Shown here: positions 28,173 through 38,578 of the stretch, piece by piece
Position numbering within the stretch: the stretch's first letter is position 1
How the letters are laid out: every line of letters begins with the position of its first letter
Source: Candidatus Gottesmanbacteria bacterium
Lineage (GTDB): Bacteria > Patescibacteriota > Microgenomatia > UBA10105 > UBA927
Reading direction: 5' to 3'
Assembly (NCBI GenBank): GCA_016218215.1
Contig: JACREM010000057.1
Coordinates: forward strand, 1 to 42,492
DNA: 42,492 nt
Translations under genes and position numbers: made by a program
The notes under the pieces: model-generated
What the model was told of the DNA's origin: nothing
Databases searched by the model: none
Seen by the model: only the letters and a program-made list of their open reading frames with translations

Positions 28173-28514
28173 ATGCAGCAAGATATTTCTGCTTCAAGAA
28201 ATGCCTCAGCAACTCCTCAGGGAACTGATAATAAGACAAAATCAATAATTACAATTATATTTTTGTTTATTGCATTCCCAATTGGTTTTATTCTCATGTG
28301 GTTTTGGACACGGTGGTCAATATGGATAAAGGTGTTTGTGACAATCATTACGATTATTCCTTTATTAAGCGCACTGGCAATTGGATTGTTAGTTACTATT
28401 AATCCAAGGGAACAAATGTATAAGGGAAAGTGTAAAAGTCAATGTAAGGAAAATGTACAGTTTCAGACTTGCTTTGATTCATGTATGAACCAAAATTCGA
28501 GGAATCCTCAATAG
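28173..28514 (+). CDS. Small membrane protein with Cys-rich C-terminus
   Basis: Two TM segments; CKSQCKENVQFQTCFDSCM tail. Confidence 0.6.
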   Translation: MQQDISASRNASATPQGTDNKTKSIITIIFLFIAFPIGFILMWFWTRWSIWIKVFVTIITIIPLLSALAIGLLVTINPREQMYKGKCKSQCKENVQFQTCFDSCMNQNSRNPQ

Positions 28515-28678
28515 CAGTGTTTATTAACACCCTCGGAGCGCAAGTGAATTTTATGGTTTGAATGTTCCCCCTTTGATTTTTGAGGTAAGAATTGTGAGGT
28601 AGTAGTTGAATAATTGTACATCGGCGAAAGAATCAATAGGTTAAATAGCCTGAGTATATTTTCGGGAAATATTTACAT

Positions 28679-29260
28679 TCATTTATTTTTTCGACCACTG
28701 AATGTTGTGATGATAAAAGAAATAAATAATGAACTGATGATAAGCACACAAATATATAAAAATATACCGTTGTACCCGATTTCTCCAGGATTTAAAAATC
28801 CATATGGATACCAGGAAGTTATATGTCCGAGAATTAGAGTATATGCTAAATAAATAAAGAGAAATAAAATCCAGGTAAGTGCTTTTTTGAAAGGTATTTT
28901 TTCCGAAGGAGTAAAAAACCAATCCAATGTCATGGCGAGCGGAGAAATGTAATGCAAGGTAATATTTACCCAACTTAGGAATTCAGTATTTTTTCCTCCG
29001 AGGAGTATGGTAAATCCCAATCCGGTAATAAGTATGTACAAAGTAGCAGCACCTCTGATGGTATTCATTGTTTTGATTTGAGGAATATCAAGAGATTGAA
29101 CGATCAAAACAAATGAAACTAAAAAATTACTTAGGACGGTGAAGTAACTCAGGAAATTCGAAGGAGTTTGTCTGAAAGTGAGGAGCTGCGTTGTGATTGC
29201 AATCAGTATAATTACTCCAATAATTAATCGGTATATTTTTAAGTAGAAATTATTATTCAT
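28679..29260 (-). CDS. Pr6Pr family membrane protein
   Basis: Six-TM pattern; FLSYFTVLSNFLV, LHYISPLAMTLDWFF, YPYGFLNP. Confidence 0.85.
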   Translation of the reverse strand: MNNNFYLKIYRLIIGVIILIAITTQLLTFRQTPSNFLSYFTVLSNFLVSFVLIVQSLDIPQIKTMNTIRGAATLYILITGLGFTILLGGKNTEFLSWVNITLHYISPLAMTLDWFFTPSEKIPFKKALTWILFLFIYLAYTLILGHITSWYPYGFLNPGEIGYNGIFLYICVLIISSLFISFIITTFSGRKNK

Positions 29261-29333
29261 AATTAATTATATCAATTATGATATTTACGTGTTTTAGCTT
29301 CAGAGTAGGACGTTACTTTATTCTTACACTAAA

Positions 29334-29371
29334 ACAAAGAAACCCCGCCGAGAACGACGGAGTTTCTTTAA
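29334..29371 (-). terminator. Terminator downstream of the zinc-ribbon gene
   Basis: TAAAGAAACTCCGTCG TTCT CGGCGGGGTTTCTTTG hairpin on minus strand with G-U wobbles. Confidence 0.6.
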
Positions 29372-29386
29372 ATATCTTCATTTATA

Positions 29387-29530
29387 TTACGTAGCTCCGA
29401 TTTTGTACATACCGGTTCCGCAGGTAGGACACTTTCCTTTCATTGCCGGTTTCCCATTTTTCATGGTGACTTTTACTGCAGCCGGGTCTTCCCTCTTTGC
29501 TCTGCATTTTACACAATACATAGATGCCAT
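29387..29530 (-). CDS. DUF5679-like zinc-ribbon microprotein (47 aa)
   Basis: Read directly: MASMYCVKCRAKREDPAAVKVTMKNGKPAMKGKCPTCGTGMYKIGAT*; two CxxC; SD GAGGAGGTGAAG. Confidence 0.85.
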   Translation of the reverse strand: MASMYCVKCRAKREDPAAVKVTMKNGKPAMKGKCPTCGTGMYKIGAT

Positions 29531-29556
29531 ATAAAACTTCACCTCCTCTCAAAAAA

Positions 29557-29877
29557 CTATTTTTGATACAGTCTCACGTATAGTAAAAATTCAGTCATAA
29601 ATGCGAGGACAGCAAGAACCACGGTTTTAAGAAGATCTAGTTTTATCGCCTGAAATTCTTTTGGATCTATCATGGTCGTAATCTGTGCAGATTGTGTTAC
29701 CTTCACTGTCTGACTTGTATCTATATGAGGCATATGCTGTTTGAGTGAATACTGGGGAAGAGAAGATGGTTTGACTGTTTCAACCGGCGAGGTTGCTTCA
29801 TGTACAGGTGAGCCGGAAGAAAAATGATGTCGTCTTTGGTCTGACTTAATTTTTTCCTGTCTGGTTTTTTTTGGCAT
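29557..29877 (-). CDS. Hypothetical C-tail-anchored protein
   Basis: Basic N-term, single C-terminal TM (LLKTVVLAVLAFMTEFLLYV). Confidence 0.6.
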   Translation of the reverse strand: MPKKTRQEKIKSDQRRHHFSSGSPVHEATSPVETVKPSSLPQYSLKQHMPHIDTSQTVKVTQSAQITTMIDPKEFQAIKLDLLKTVVLAVLAFMTEFLLYVRLYQK

Positions 29878-30013
29878 AGGGTCCGTTTATCAAAAGAAAT
29901 GCCTTGTGCCGATGAGCGTAGCATAGCTTCATTTCGCTTGTCAACTTTCTCCAAAAAAAATATTCTTGTTGATTGACAAACTATTTAGACGAATCGTAAG
30001 ATTATGAATACTG

Positions 30014-30475
30014 ATGGTGTTCAATTCTGTTTTTATTTTTTATAGTATTATTATAGTGTGGTTAGTCGTCCTGACCATTTTTTTTGTTCAGATGCGGGCT
30101 CATTACAACAAGCTAACTGTGAATTCAAAGGGTGATGGACTTTTGGACATATTAAATGGTATATTGAAAAATCAGGAAGAAACGAAGACGCACATCTTGG
30201 GACTTGAAAAGGGACTTGCTACAGTATATAGGGATGGAAAATTTCATCTTCAGCATATTGGGCTTGTACGGTTTAATCCCTTCTCGGATACTGGGGGATC
30301 GCAGAGTTTTACCTTGGCTCTTCTGGATGGGCATCAAAGCGGACTCGTCATGACATCACTCTATGCCAGATCCGGGCATAGGTGGTATATAAAGCAAATC
30401 GAAAAAGGAAAAGGGAAAGACATTCAGCTATCAAAGGAGGAGCAAGAAGCTATCGCTCATGCACACACGATATGA
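30014..30475 (+). CDS. DUF4446 family protein
   Basis: N-term TM; HLQHIGLVRFNPFSDTGGSQSFTLALLDGHQSGLVMTSLYAR. Confidence 0.88.
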   Translation: MVFNSVFIFYSIIIVWLVVLTIFFVQMRAHYNKLTVNSKGDGLLDILNGILKNQEETKTHILGLEKGLATVYRDGKFHLQHIGLVRFNPFSDTGGSQSFTLALLDGHQSGLVMTSLYARSGHRWYIKQIEKGKGKDIQLSKEEQEAIAHAHTI

Positions 30476-31662
30476 AAAAACTTACACAACCACTTGTTAT
30501 CCTTATAGGAATTGGATTATTTTTATTATCAACAGGAGTATCGTTTGCTGCATTTAGTTTTTTTCAAAAAGGTAGCACAAATAGTACATCAATTCCTTCT
30601 TTGGGCGGTACGAGTGAGAAAAAGCCAACGAAGAAGTTTTCTATAGATCCATCTATCCCACGCACTGCACTTTGTCCTTTGAACGGAGACAAATATACCG
30701 AGCAGGAAAAAGTCATCTGGGAAAAAAGACGCCCCTTGGCAGTCATGATAGAAAATCACGAGGAGGCGAGGCCCCAATCGGGTTTGTCGTATGCAGACAT
30801 AATCTATGAGTCTGTGGTAGAAGGAGGAACGACGCGATTTATGGGTATTTTTTACTGTGGATCAGCGGCTTTTAATATTGGTCTTGCTCCGGTTCGAAGT
30901 GCGCGCACATACTTTCTCCCATGGGTGCTTGAATATGACGCGTTTTATAATCATGTCGGCGGCGCCGGAAACTGTAATGATCCGACGGTTGACGAAAGAG
31001 CCAAGGCGCTTTGTCAGATAGACCAGTACCGCATAAAAGATATGGATCAATTCGGTATTTCATTCCCCACCTGCTATAGAAATTACGACAGGCTCGACCA
31101 TGAGGTGGCGACGGAGCACACCATGGTGTGTTTTACCGATAAACTTCATGTACTCGGAGAAAAACGAGGATGGACAGCTATTGATGATAACGAAGTGAGA
31201 TGGGATAAGAATTTTGTGCCATGGAAGTTTAAAGAAGATGCAAAAGAATCTGACCGTGGTGCATCATTTTCAGCAAGTTTTTCAGGATGGAAAAGTATGG
31301 AAAAAGGGTATGGTGTAAAGTGGGTCTACGATAAGCCTACAAACGTATATAAGCGCTTTAACGGGGGAGTTGCCCATTTTGATTTTGAGTCTAAAGAACA
31401 GCTTACAGCAAAGGTCGTGATCATTCTTTTTGCAAAAGAAACCGGTCCGGTAGATGAACATGGTCATTTACTCTATGCAAATATTGGCTCTGGTGATGGG
31501 TTTGTCTATCAGGATGGAAAAGCAATAAAGATGACATGGAAAAAACCGCTTCGTACTTCGCGAACCCAGTTTTTTGATAAAAACGGAGAAGAGATATTGC
31601 TTAATCCGGGAAAAATTTGGATACATATGCTTCCAACCGGAACGCCGATTACGGTTGAGTAA
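30472..31662 (+). CDS. DUF3048 domain-containing protein (YerB-like)
   Basis: PLAVMIENHEEARPQSGLSYADIIYESVVEGGTTRFMGIF; start trimmed to ATG 30472. Confidence 0.9.
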   Translation: MKKLTQPLVILIGIGLFLLSTGVSFAAFSFFQKGSTNSTSIPSLGGTSEKKPTKKFSIDPSIPRTALCPLNGDKYTEQEKVIWEKRRPLAVMIENHEEARPQSGLSYADIIYESVVEGGTTRFMGIFYCGSAAFNIGLAPVRSARTYFLPWVLEYDAFYNHVGGAGNCNDPTVDERAKALCQIDQYRIKDMDQFGISFPTCYRNYDRLDHEVATEHTMVCFTDKLHVLGEKRGWTAIDDNEVRWDKNFVPWKFKEDAKESDRGASFSASFSGWKSMEKGYGVKWVYDKPTNVYKRFNGGVAHFDFESKEQLTAKVVIILFAKETGPVDEHGHLLYANIGSGDGFVYQDGKAIKMTWKKPLRTSRTQFFDKNGEEILLNPGKIWIHMLPTGTPITVE

Positions 31663-31721
31663 AAATATTATTGAAGACATGTTGTCGAAGACCATAGCAC
31701 CTGCCTAGAAATGGACATTCT

Positions 31722-32300
31722 ATGTTAGAAGATATCGTAATCTCAAGAGTGAGAGTTAAAATGCTTGAGTTATTTTTGTCTAACCCGGGGATGATTTTTC
31801 ATGTACGAGATATAGTGCGAAGGGTCGGAGAGGAGATAAATGCGGTTAGGCGTGAGCTTGCGCACATGGAAAAAGCCGGAATGGTGTCTAAAGAGCCGCG
31901 GGCAAATAGGCTTTTCTATGTATTTAAAAAAGAATACCCGCTTTATAACGAACTTACGGGAATCATCGCAAAATCTACCGGCGTTGGTCTTGAGATGTAC
32001 AAGCAAAAAGCAAAACTTGGAAAAATAAAATTTGCTGTGATATCAGGAAGACTCGTACGAGGACTTCCCAATAGAGGAGGGAATGACGTAGATCTTCTCA
32101 TCGTCGGTACTGTAGTATTACCGGAACTCGCACAGATCGTGAAAGCTGAAGAGGGAAGACGCGGGAGGGAACTAAATTATACGGTCATGACAGAAGAAGA
32201 GTTTGAATTTCGTAAGTCCAGACGCGATCCGTTTGTACTGTCTATCCTTACGGGATCAAAAATTATGGTCATAGGGGATGAAGAAGACCTTGTTTCGTAA
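31722..32300 (+). CDS. Winged-HTH protein with nucleotidyltransferase-like C-terminal domain
   Basis: wHTH N-term; ISGRLVRGLPNRGGNDVDLLIVG resembles MNT GS...DxD motif. Confidence 0.7.
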   Translation: MLEDIVISRVRVKMLELFLSNPGMIFHVRDIVRRVGEEINAVRRELAHMEKAGMVSKEPRANRLFYVFKKEYPLYNELTGIIAKSTGVGLEMYKQKAKLGKIKFAVISGRLVRGLPNRGGNDVDLLIVGTVVLPELAQIVKAEEGRRGRELNYTVMTEEEFEFRKSRRDPFVLSILTGSKIMVIGDEEDLVS

Positions 32301-32319
32301 CATTTGATACTACTTTTCG

Positions 32320-33687
32320 ATGAAGCATATTCATATCCGTTTATTTATTGTTATTATATTTCTAACTCTTTTTGCTGGAGTCTTAAGTCTTCCTGAAGAG
32401 TATCATCTTGTATTTTCTTTTGGCCCTATACATGTTGACCGGATGATCAATCCTCCGACCATTGAGTACAACAAATTTGGGATTTCATGGAAAAAGCAAT
32501 TTAAAACACATTTAGGTCTAGACCTTTCTGGCGGGACACACATTGTCTTGGAAGCGGATATGAAAGATATTCAAGCGCAAGATAGACTGAATGCGCTTGA
32601 ATCCGCGCGCGAGGTTATCGATCGAAGGGTCAATTTTTATGGGGTATCAGAACCCATCGTTCAGTCTTCTCGGGTAAATGATCTGTATCGTATTATCGTT
32701 GAACTTCCTGGAGTATCAAATATGGATCAGGCTGTCGAAACGATTGGGCAGACTGCAAAGCTTGAATTTCGGGAATTTAAAGAAGCAAAAGATGCAACTC
32801 CGGGAGCATTTGTTATACCTTTTATAGAAAATACTCTTCCGGTTGGAATCACGGGTAAAGAATTGCAGACTGCATCTTTGGTGTTTAGCCAGCAGACCAG
32901 TGAGCCACAGGTATCCCTTGAGTTTACTTCCGAAGGAGGAAAAAAATTTGCAGATGTGACAAAAAAACTTATCGGTAAACCTCTGGCAATTTTCTTAGAT
33001 AATTCTCCGCTCACATGGCCGCGTGTAAATACCGAGATTTCAGATGGAAAAGCTGTGATTACCGGATCTTTTACCAGAGATCAGGCAAAGACGCTTTCAC
33101 TCCAGCTCCGGGCTGGCTCTCTGCCTGTACCGGTTTCTATTATTGAAAAAAAGACAATAGGAGCTACCCTTGGTCAGGAGTCCGTTGCAAAAAGCATTCG
33201 AGCCGGGCTTGTTGGACTTGTCATCGTTCTTGTCTTTATGATTCTTCAGTACGGGTACTTGGGATTCTTAGCCGATACGGCGCTTATTATTTACGGTCTT
33301 ATCTCTTTTTCTATATTTCGCGCTATACCAGTTACACTTACGCTTCCTGGTATAGCCGGTTTTATTCTTTCGGTCGGCATGGCGGTTGACAGCAATATAC
33401 TTATTTTTGAGCGCTATAAAGAAGAGCTTCGGCATGGGAGGTCATGGCACGTTGCGATGGAACTTGGGTTTGGAAAAGCGTGGGACAGTATACGAGACGC
33501 AAATATTACGACTATTATTACGTGTCTTATTCTTTATAACCCTGCCGGATGGGCGTTTCTTCCAAGTTCAGGCTTAGTGAGAGGGTTTGCGCTTACCCTG
33601 CTTGTGGGAGTTGTGGTAAGTCTTTTTACCGGTATTGTTGTGACGCGTACCCTCATACGCGTACTGTATAGAAAGGGAAAATCATGA
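32320..33687 (+). CDS. secD: Protein translocase subunit SecD
   Basis: GLDLSGGTHIVLEAD, SVGMAVDSNILIFERYKEELRHGRS. Confidence 0.97.
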   Translation: MKHIHIRLFIVIIFLTLFAGVLSLPEEYHLVFSFGPIHVDRMINPPTIEYNKFGISWKKQFKTHLGLDLSGGTHIVLEADMKDIQAQDRLNALESAREVIDRRVNFYGVSEPIVQSSRVNDLYRIIVELPGVSNMDQAVETIGQTAKLEFREFKEAKDATPGAFVIPFIENTLPVGITGKELQTASLVFSQQTSEPQVSLEFTSEGGKKFADVTKKLIGKPLAIFLDNSPLTWPRVNTEISDGKAVITGSFTRDQAKTLSLQLRAGSLPVPVSIIEKKTIGATLGQESVAKSIRAGLVGLVIVLVFMILQYGYLGFLADTALIIYGLISFSIFRAIPVTLTLPGIAGFILSVGMAVDSNILIFERYKEELRHGRSWHVAMELGFGKAWDSIRDANITTIITCLILYNPAGWAFLPSSGLVRGFALTLLVGVVVSLFTGIVVTRTLIRVLYRKGKS

Positions 33688-34556
33688 TTCGATTTAGTAA
33701 ATACATACTATTGTATTTTCTTTTTTCAGGAGTGTTTTTGGCTGTTGGCATGTATTCATTGGCGCGTTTTGGTCTAAAACAGTCCATAGATTTTACCGGG
33801 GGCGCGTTACTCGAGATGAAAGTTGCAGATACTACCACTCAAACGATTTTAGAAGATATCGGGAAAAAGCAAAACATGGCGATTGCGAGTATGCAAAAAT
33901 CATATGAAAAGACATATGTTCTTCGGATAAAGCCGGAGGATGCTGAGAAAGTCACCGTATTTGTGGATGAAATAAAAAAGATAGATAAAGAGGCGCAGTT
34001 ATTACGTCGGGAAACGGTTGGTCCAATTTTGGGGAAAGAATTACTTATGAAAGCGGTGTCTGCCGCAATTATTGCTATGATCGGAATCCTATTGTATGTG
34101 GCGTACGCATTTAAAAATATCAAATTCGGCGTCTCCGCTATCATTGCTTTGTTTCATGATCTTCTTATGGTTCTTGGAGTTTTTTCGCTCCTTGGGCATC
34201 TTCGTGGAGTTGAGGTCGACACGCTTTTTGTTACTGCGTTTCTTACGACTATGAGTTTTTCGGTTCACGATACCATCGTTGTATTTGATCGGATACGCGA
34301 ATACTTGAAACGCGGGGTAAAGCTTTCATTTGAAGAGACCTGTGATCTTGCTCTTACCGAAACCATGGGCAGATCAACTACAAATTCTTTCACGATAATA
34401 TTTATGTTGTTTGCGCTTGTACTCCTTGGAGGAGACACTGTTCGTTGGTTTACTATGGCGCTTCTTGTCGGAACCATTTCCGGAACGTATTCTTCGCCAT
34501 TTATTGCGACTCCGGTTCTTATCCTCTGGGACAGATGGGAGAAAAGGAAGAATTAG
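33684..34556 (+). CDS. secF: Protein translocase subunit SecF
   Basis: SIDFTGGALLEMKV, SVHDTIVVFDRIREYLKRG; overlaps secD stop. Confidence 0.97.
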   Translation: MIRFSKYILLYFLFSGVFLAVGMYSLARFGLKQSIDFTGGALLEMKVADTTTQTILEDIGKKQNMAIASMQKSYEKTYVLRIKPEDAEKVTVFVDEIKKIDKEAQLLRRETVGPILGKELLMKAVSAAIIAMIGILLYVAYAFKNIKFGVSAIIALFHDLLMVLGVFSLLGHLRGVEVDTLFVTAFLTTMSFSVHDTIVVFDRIREYLKRGVKLSFEETCDLALTETMGRSTTNSFTIIFMLFALVLLGGDTVRWFTMALLVGTISGTYSSPFIATPVLILWDRWEKRKN

Positions 34557-34571
34557 CTGATAGCTGACAGA

Positions 34572-35921
34572 TTAGAGCTGAGAAGAGATTTCTCTGATTA
34601 ATACTTCTCGATCGTTTGTAAGTGTCCCGGCTTCAACCTTGGTAAACAGCTCAGAAAGAATTTTTCCGACCATGGGTCCGGGTCTTATTGAAAGTATTTC
34701 CATGACGTCGTGCCCGCTTATTTTTAAGTCTGAAACGGAAAATGGCTGCTTCTGCACTTCTTCAAGTCTTTTTTTGTACAGTTCCAGTCTCCACGATGTT
34801 TCTAGGGCTCCTCCTCCGAGTCGATCGCCTATCCGTAGAGCGAGCATATCTGGCAAAAATTCGACTGTCGCACGGCGTATAAACCGCCGTATGGCGCTGT
34901 CTGTCTGACGTTCGTCGACACTAAACTGGTGCCACCGGATGAGCGTGATGAGTTTATCAGTTTGTTTTTTGGAAAGCCTTAATCTATACGCAACCCGTTT
35001 GGCAATTCCGGCACCCACTACTTCGTGATTAAAAAATGTTACGATTCCTTTTTCGTCGACACGTCGTGTTTGCGGTTTTCCTATGTCATGGAGGAGGGTA
35101 GCAAGTTTTGTAATCGTGTCGTTTGACGGGCAGTTTTTTAGAGCCATGACGCTATGAGTACCGACATCAAATATGTGGTGGCGTTTGGGGCTTTTTTGGC
35201 CGTATTCAAAAGCGACCTCAAGTTCCGGAAGGATAAAGTGGAGAAGCGTGCTATTTTTGAGTATAAGTATGCCGTCTGCTGCAAATTCAGAGTCTACGAG
35301 CTTTAACAATTCATCTCGGATTCGTTCAGATGAAATTTTGTTGATAAGAGGCGCATGTTTTTTTATGGCATCTAATGTTTTATCCTCTATTATCATTCCG
35401 ATCTGTGAAGCTATGCGGACTGCTCTCATCATACGAAGGGCGTCTTCTTTAAAACGATCATCAGCGTTTCCGACGGCGCGGATGAGATGATTTTCCAGAT
35501 CTTTTGCCCCTTCGTATGGATCGATGAGTCTTGTCCCGTTAGTTGCGATTGCGTTTATGGTAAAGTCGCGTCGTGAGAGATCTTCTTCTAACGATTTTCC
35601 CCACGTCAGTATTCCAGGGTGTCTGTGGTCGGTATATCCGGATTCACTTCGAAATGTCGTGATTTCATAGATATCTGTTACTTCGTCTGGGTTTTTTTCA
35701 GAATGAATTTTTATGCCGACGGTTCCGAATGTATTATCATAAAAGCTGTCCGGAAAGAGAGAAAGAATTTCTTCCGGCGTTGCATTGGTGGTGAAATCCC
35801 AGCCCTTGGTGGATTTTCCGAGGAGTAAATCTCTGACAGATCCTCCCACTGCAAAGGCTAGAAACCCCTTGGCTTTTAGTGTGGATATGACAGATAGAGC
35901 AAACTTTGGAAGTACGATCAT
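34572..35921 (-). CDS. cca: CCA tRNA nucleotidyltransferase with HD domain
   Basis: FAVGGSVRDLLLGKSTKGWDFTT, RRDFTINAIA, LLHDIGKPQTRRVDE. Confidence 0.94.
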   Translation of the reverse strand: MIVLPKFALSVISTLKAKGFLAFAVGGSVRDLLLGKSTKGWDFTTNATPEEILSLFPDSFYDNTFGTVGIKIHSEKNPDEVTDIYEITTFRSESGYTDHRHPGILTWGKSLEEDLSRRDFTINAIATNGTRLIDPYEGAKDLENHLIRAVGNADDRFKEDALRMMRAVRIASQIGMIIEDKTLDAIKKHAPLINKISSERIRDELLKLVDSEFAADGILILKNSTLLHFILPELEVAFEYGQKSPKRHHIFDVGTHSVMALKNCPSNDTITKLATLLHDIGKPQTRRVDEKGIVTFFNHEVVGAGIAKRVAYRLRLSKKQTDKLITLIRWHQFSVDERQTDSAIRRFIRRATVEFLPDMLALRIGDRLGGGALETSWRLELYKKRLEEVQKQPFSVSDLKISGHDVMEILSIRPGPMVGKILSELFTKVEAGTLTNDREVLIREISSQL

Positions 35922-35946
35922 TATGACCCTATGATATCATAGGAAG

Positions 35947-37650
35947 ATGAAGAAATGGCGCATTGAGCAGTCGCTTTCTTTGAAAGGCTCAAAAAATAAT
36001 CGAATAGAGAATATAAAAGAAACACTCCTTGGTATTCGGGGAATTTCTGACTCAAGTGAGATTGAATTATTTCTCCATCCTCCGTCTCCCTATGAACTAA
36101 CCGCAGAAGAGGTTGGGATAAAAAAGACAGATCTAGCCCGCGGTATCAAGAGAATTCTTGAGGCCCACAAAAAAAAAGAATCCATTGTTGTATATGCGGA
36201 CTATGACGCAGATGGCGTTACGGCTGGTGCAATCATGTGGGAGATGCTTCATTCTCTCGGGTGCAATGTGATGCCGTATATTCCACATAGAATCGAAGAG
36301 GGGTATGGGTTATCAGAAAAAGGTATCGATAAAGTACAAGAGGAATTTCATCCGTCGCTTATTATTACCGTGGATCATGGGATAACCGCGCATGAAAAAG
36401 TCGTCTATGCCAAAAATCACGGGATAGATGTGATCGTCACAGATCATCATGTTTTGCCTGACATACTGCCGGATTGTCCCATCGTTCATACGACCAAGCT
36501 TTGCGGCGCAGGTGTTTCGTGGTTTGTTGCAAAGGAAGTTGCTCATGCCCTGGAAGATAGCCTGTTAAAACATCCGCTTGGAGCACGGTGGAAAGAAGAA
36601 ATTTTGGCTCTCGCGTGTATCGGAACCATTGCAGATATGGTTCCGATCATTGGTCCAAATAGATCTATCGTATGGTGGGGGCTTGCCTCGCTACGAAGTA
36701 CAACTCGTGTTGGCCTTTTAGCAATTATAGAAGAGGCAGGCTTTCAGAAAGAGATTATCGGTACATACGAAATATCTCATTACATTGCCCCGAGACTAAA
36801 TGCCATGGGAAGGCTTGATCACGCCATTGACGCACTCCGACTTTTGTGTACCAGAAAGCTCGATCGAGCTCGTGCACTGGCTTCGTCGCTTGGTGAGACG
36901 AACAAGGAACGTCAGGGGCTGACTGTCGATACACTCTCCCAGGCAAAAACATTGATCCCTGATGAAGTTCACAAACTCATATTTTTAGGTCATAGAGATT
37001 TTAACCCAGGAGTCATCGGACTTGTGGCCGGAAAAATTGTAGAGGAGTATTACAGACCTTGTATTGTTCTTTCAATAGGTGATTTTCTTTCAAAGGGATC
37101 AGCCAGATCCATCACGGGATTTAATATGATTGAAGCCATACGGACATGCACGGATTTGCTTGTGGACGTTGGTGGACACCCGATGGCTGCCGGATTTACC
37201 GTTGAAACGAAAAATATTGATGCACTAAAAAAACGCCTGGAAGACCTTGCAGATACTGTGATATTGGATGAACAACTCGTTCGTGAGATTCGTATAGACG
37301 CAGCGCTTTTAAAAGATGATGATCTGTTAAGAATTTGCCAGATGCTCGGAGAATTTAAACCGTTTGGATTCGGAAACGTTGAACCGGTTTTTGCTCTCTT
37401 TGGAGTGAAAATTATGGAAGTGAAAAAAATTGGGAAAGAGGGAAAACATGTAAAGCTGAAGATTCAGGTGGGGGATGATATGCATGAAGCGCTTGTATTT
37501 AACGGTACGGCGTATGCTCCGTGGATTGCAGTAGGAAATACAGTTAATTTATGTTTTACCCTTGACATGAATACCTGGAATGGACGCTCGACACTTCAGC
37601 TCAAAGCCCGGGATATAAAATTGCATGAGGATGAATTCCAAAGTGCTTGA
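35947..37650 (+). CDS. recJ: Single-stranded-DNA-specific exonuclease RecJ
   Basis: VYADYDADGVTAGAIMWEML, VTDHH, VGGHPMAAGFTV. Confidence 0.95.
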   Translation: MKKWRIEQSLSLKGSKNNRIENIKETLLGIRGISDSSEIELFLHPPSPYELTAEEVGIKKTDLARGIKRILEAHKKKESIVVYADYDADGVTAGAIMWEMLHSLGCNVMPYIPHRIEEGYGLSEKGIDKVQEEFHPSLIITVDHGITAHEKVVYAKNHGIDVIVTDHHVLPDILPDCPIVHTTKLCGAGVSWFVAKEVAHALEDSLLKHPLGARWKEEILALACIGTIADMVPIIGPNRSIVWWGLASLRSTTRVGLLAIIEEAGFQKEIIGTYEISHYIAPRLNAMGRLDHAIDALRLLCTRKLDRARALASSLGETNKERQGLTVDTLSQAKTLIPDEVHKLIFLGHRDFNPGVIGLVAGKIVEEYYRPCIVLSIGDFLSKGSARSITGFNMIEAIRTCTDLLVDVGGHPMAAGFTVETKNIDALKKRLEDLADTVILDEQLVREIRIDAALLKDDDLLRICQMLGEFKPFGFGNVEPVFALFGVKIMEVKKIGKEGKHVKLKIQVGDDMHEALVFNGTAYAPWIAVGNTVNLCFTLDMNTWNGRSTLQLKARDIKLHEDEFQSA

Positions 37651-37688
37651 AAATATAGGGCGAATATTGAACACTTAAGGGAGTATAA

Positions 37689-38512
37689 TTGGAGTTAATT
37701 AACTCTATGGATACAACAAAAATTTCTCTCTTTAAAGGGAAACAAATCAGAAAAACATTATTTAATAATGAGTGGTGGTTCGTGGTGGAAGATGTAGTTT
37801 TGGCACTTATTGATTCAAGTGATCCCAAACAATATATCCAACGCATGAAACAGCGAGATGTTGAGCTTGCTAAAGGGTGGGTACAAATTGTACATACCCT
37901 TGAAGTTTCAACAGAGGGTGGTAAGCAAAAAATGCTTTGTGCTTCCACTGAGAGTATATTTCGTATAATTCAGTCAATTCCATCCCAGAAAGCAGAACCT
38001 CTTAAGCGTTGGCTAGCTCGAGTAGGATATGAGAGAGTACAGGAAATAGAAAATCCAGAACTCGCTACAAAGCGCACTCGGATGCTCTATAAATTGAAAG
38101 GATATAGCGATGATTGGATAGAAAAAAGGATGCGCGGTATCGCTATCCGGGAAGAGCTTACTGATGAATGGCAAAAGCGGGGAGCAAGAGAGGACAGAGA
38201 TTACGAAATATTGACTGCAGAAATTTCCAAGCCACATTTGGAGTCACGCCGAGTGAGTATAAGAAATTGAAAGGCCTGCGACGTGAGAATTTGCGCGATC
38301 ACATGGATGATTTTGAGTTGATTTTTAATATGTTGGGAGAACGGGCTACTACCGAGATCCATCGGAATGAGCAATCTCGAGGAGTTTCTAAATTAAAAGC
38401 CGATGCCAAAGCCGGTGGAGATATAGCAGGAGGAGCGAGAAAAAATTTAGAGAAACGACTCGGAAGATCAGTGATCTCAAAGAAAAATTATCTGTACGAA
38501 GCGGAAAATTAA
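37689..38512 (+). pseudogene. Bro-N/DinD-like (phage antirepressor-related) gene with one frameshift
   Basis: ORFs 37689-38270 and 38168-38512 join as ...YEILTAEISK|ATFGVTPSEYKKLKGLRRENLRDHM... if one G is added near 38231. Confidence 0.85.
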
Positions 38513-38578
38513 AAAAGATTGAAATAATTCTATGAGCAAATCTTGTCAGGCAATGTTCTGGGTAGTACACTGCTTCGT

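Noticed and set aside
34550-34585. AGCTGATAGCTGACAGATTAGAGCTGAG short tandem-like sequence between secF and cca
   Set aside because: Short, imperfect, at a convergent gene junction; no supporting structure.
38543-38578. TTG start extension of Cas12a (MSGNVLGSTLLR)
   Set aside because: ATG at 38579 fits known Cas12a N-termini better.
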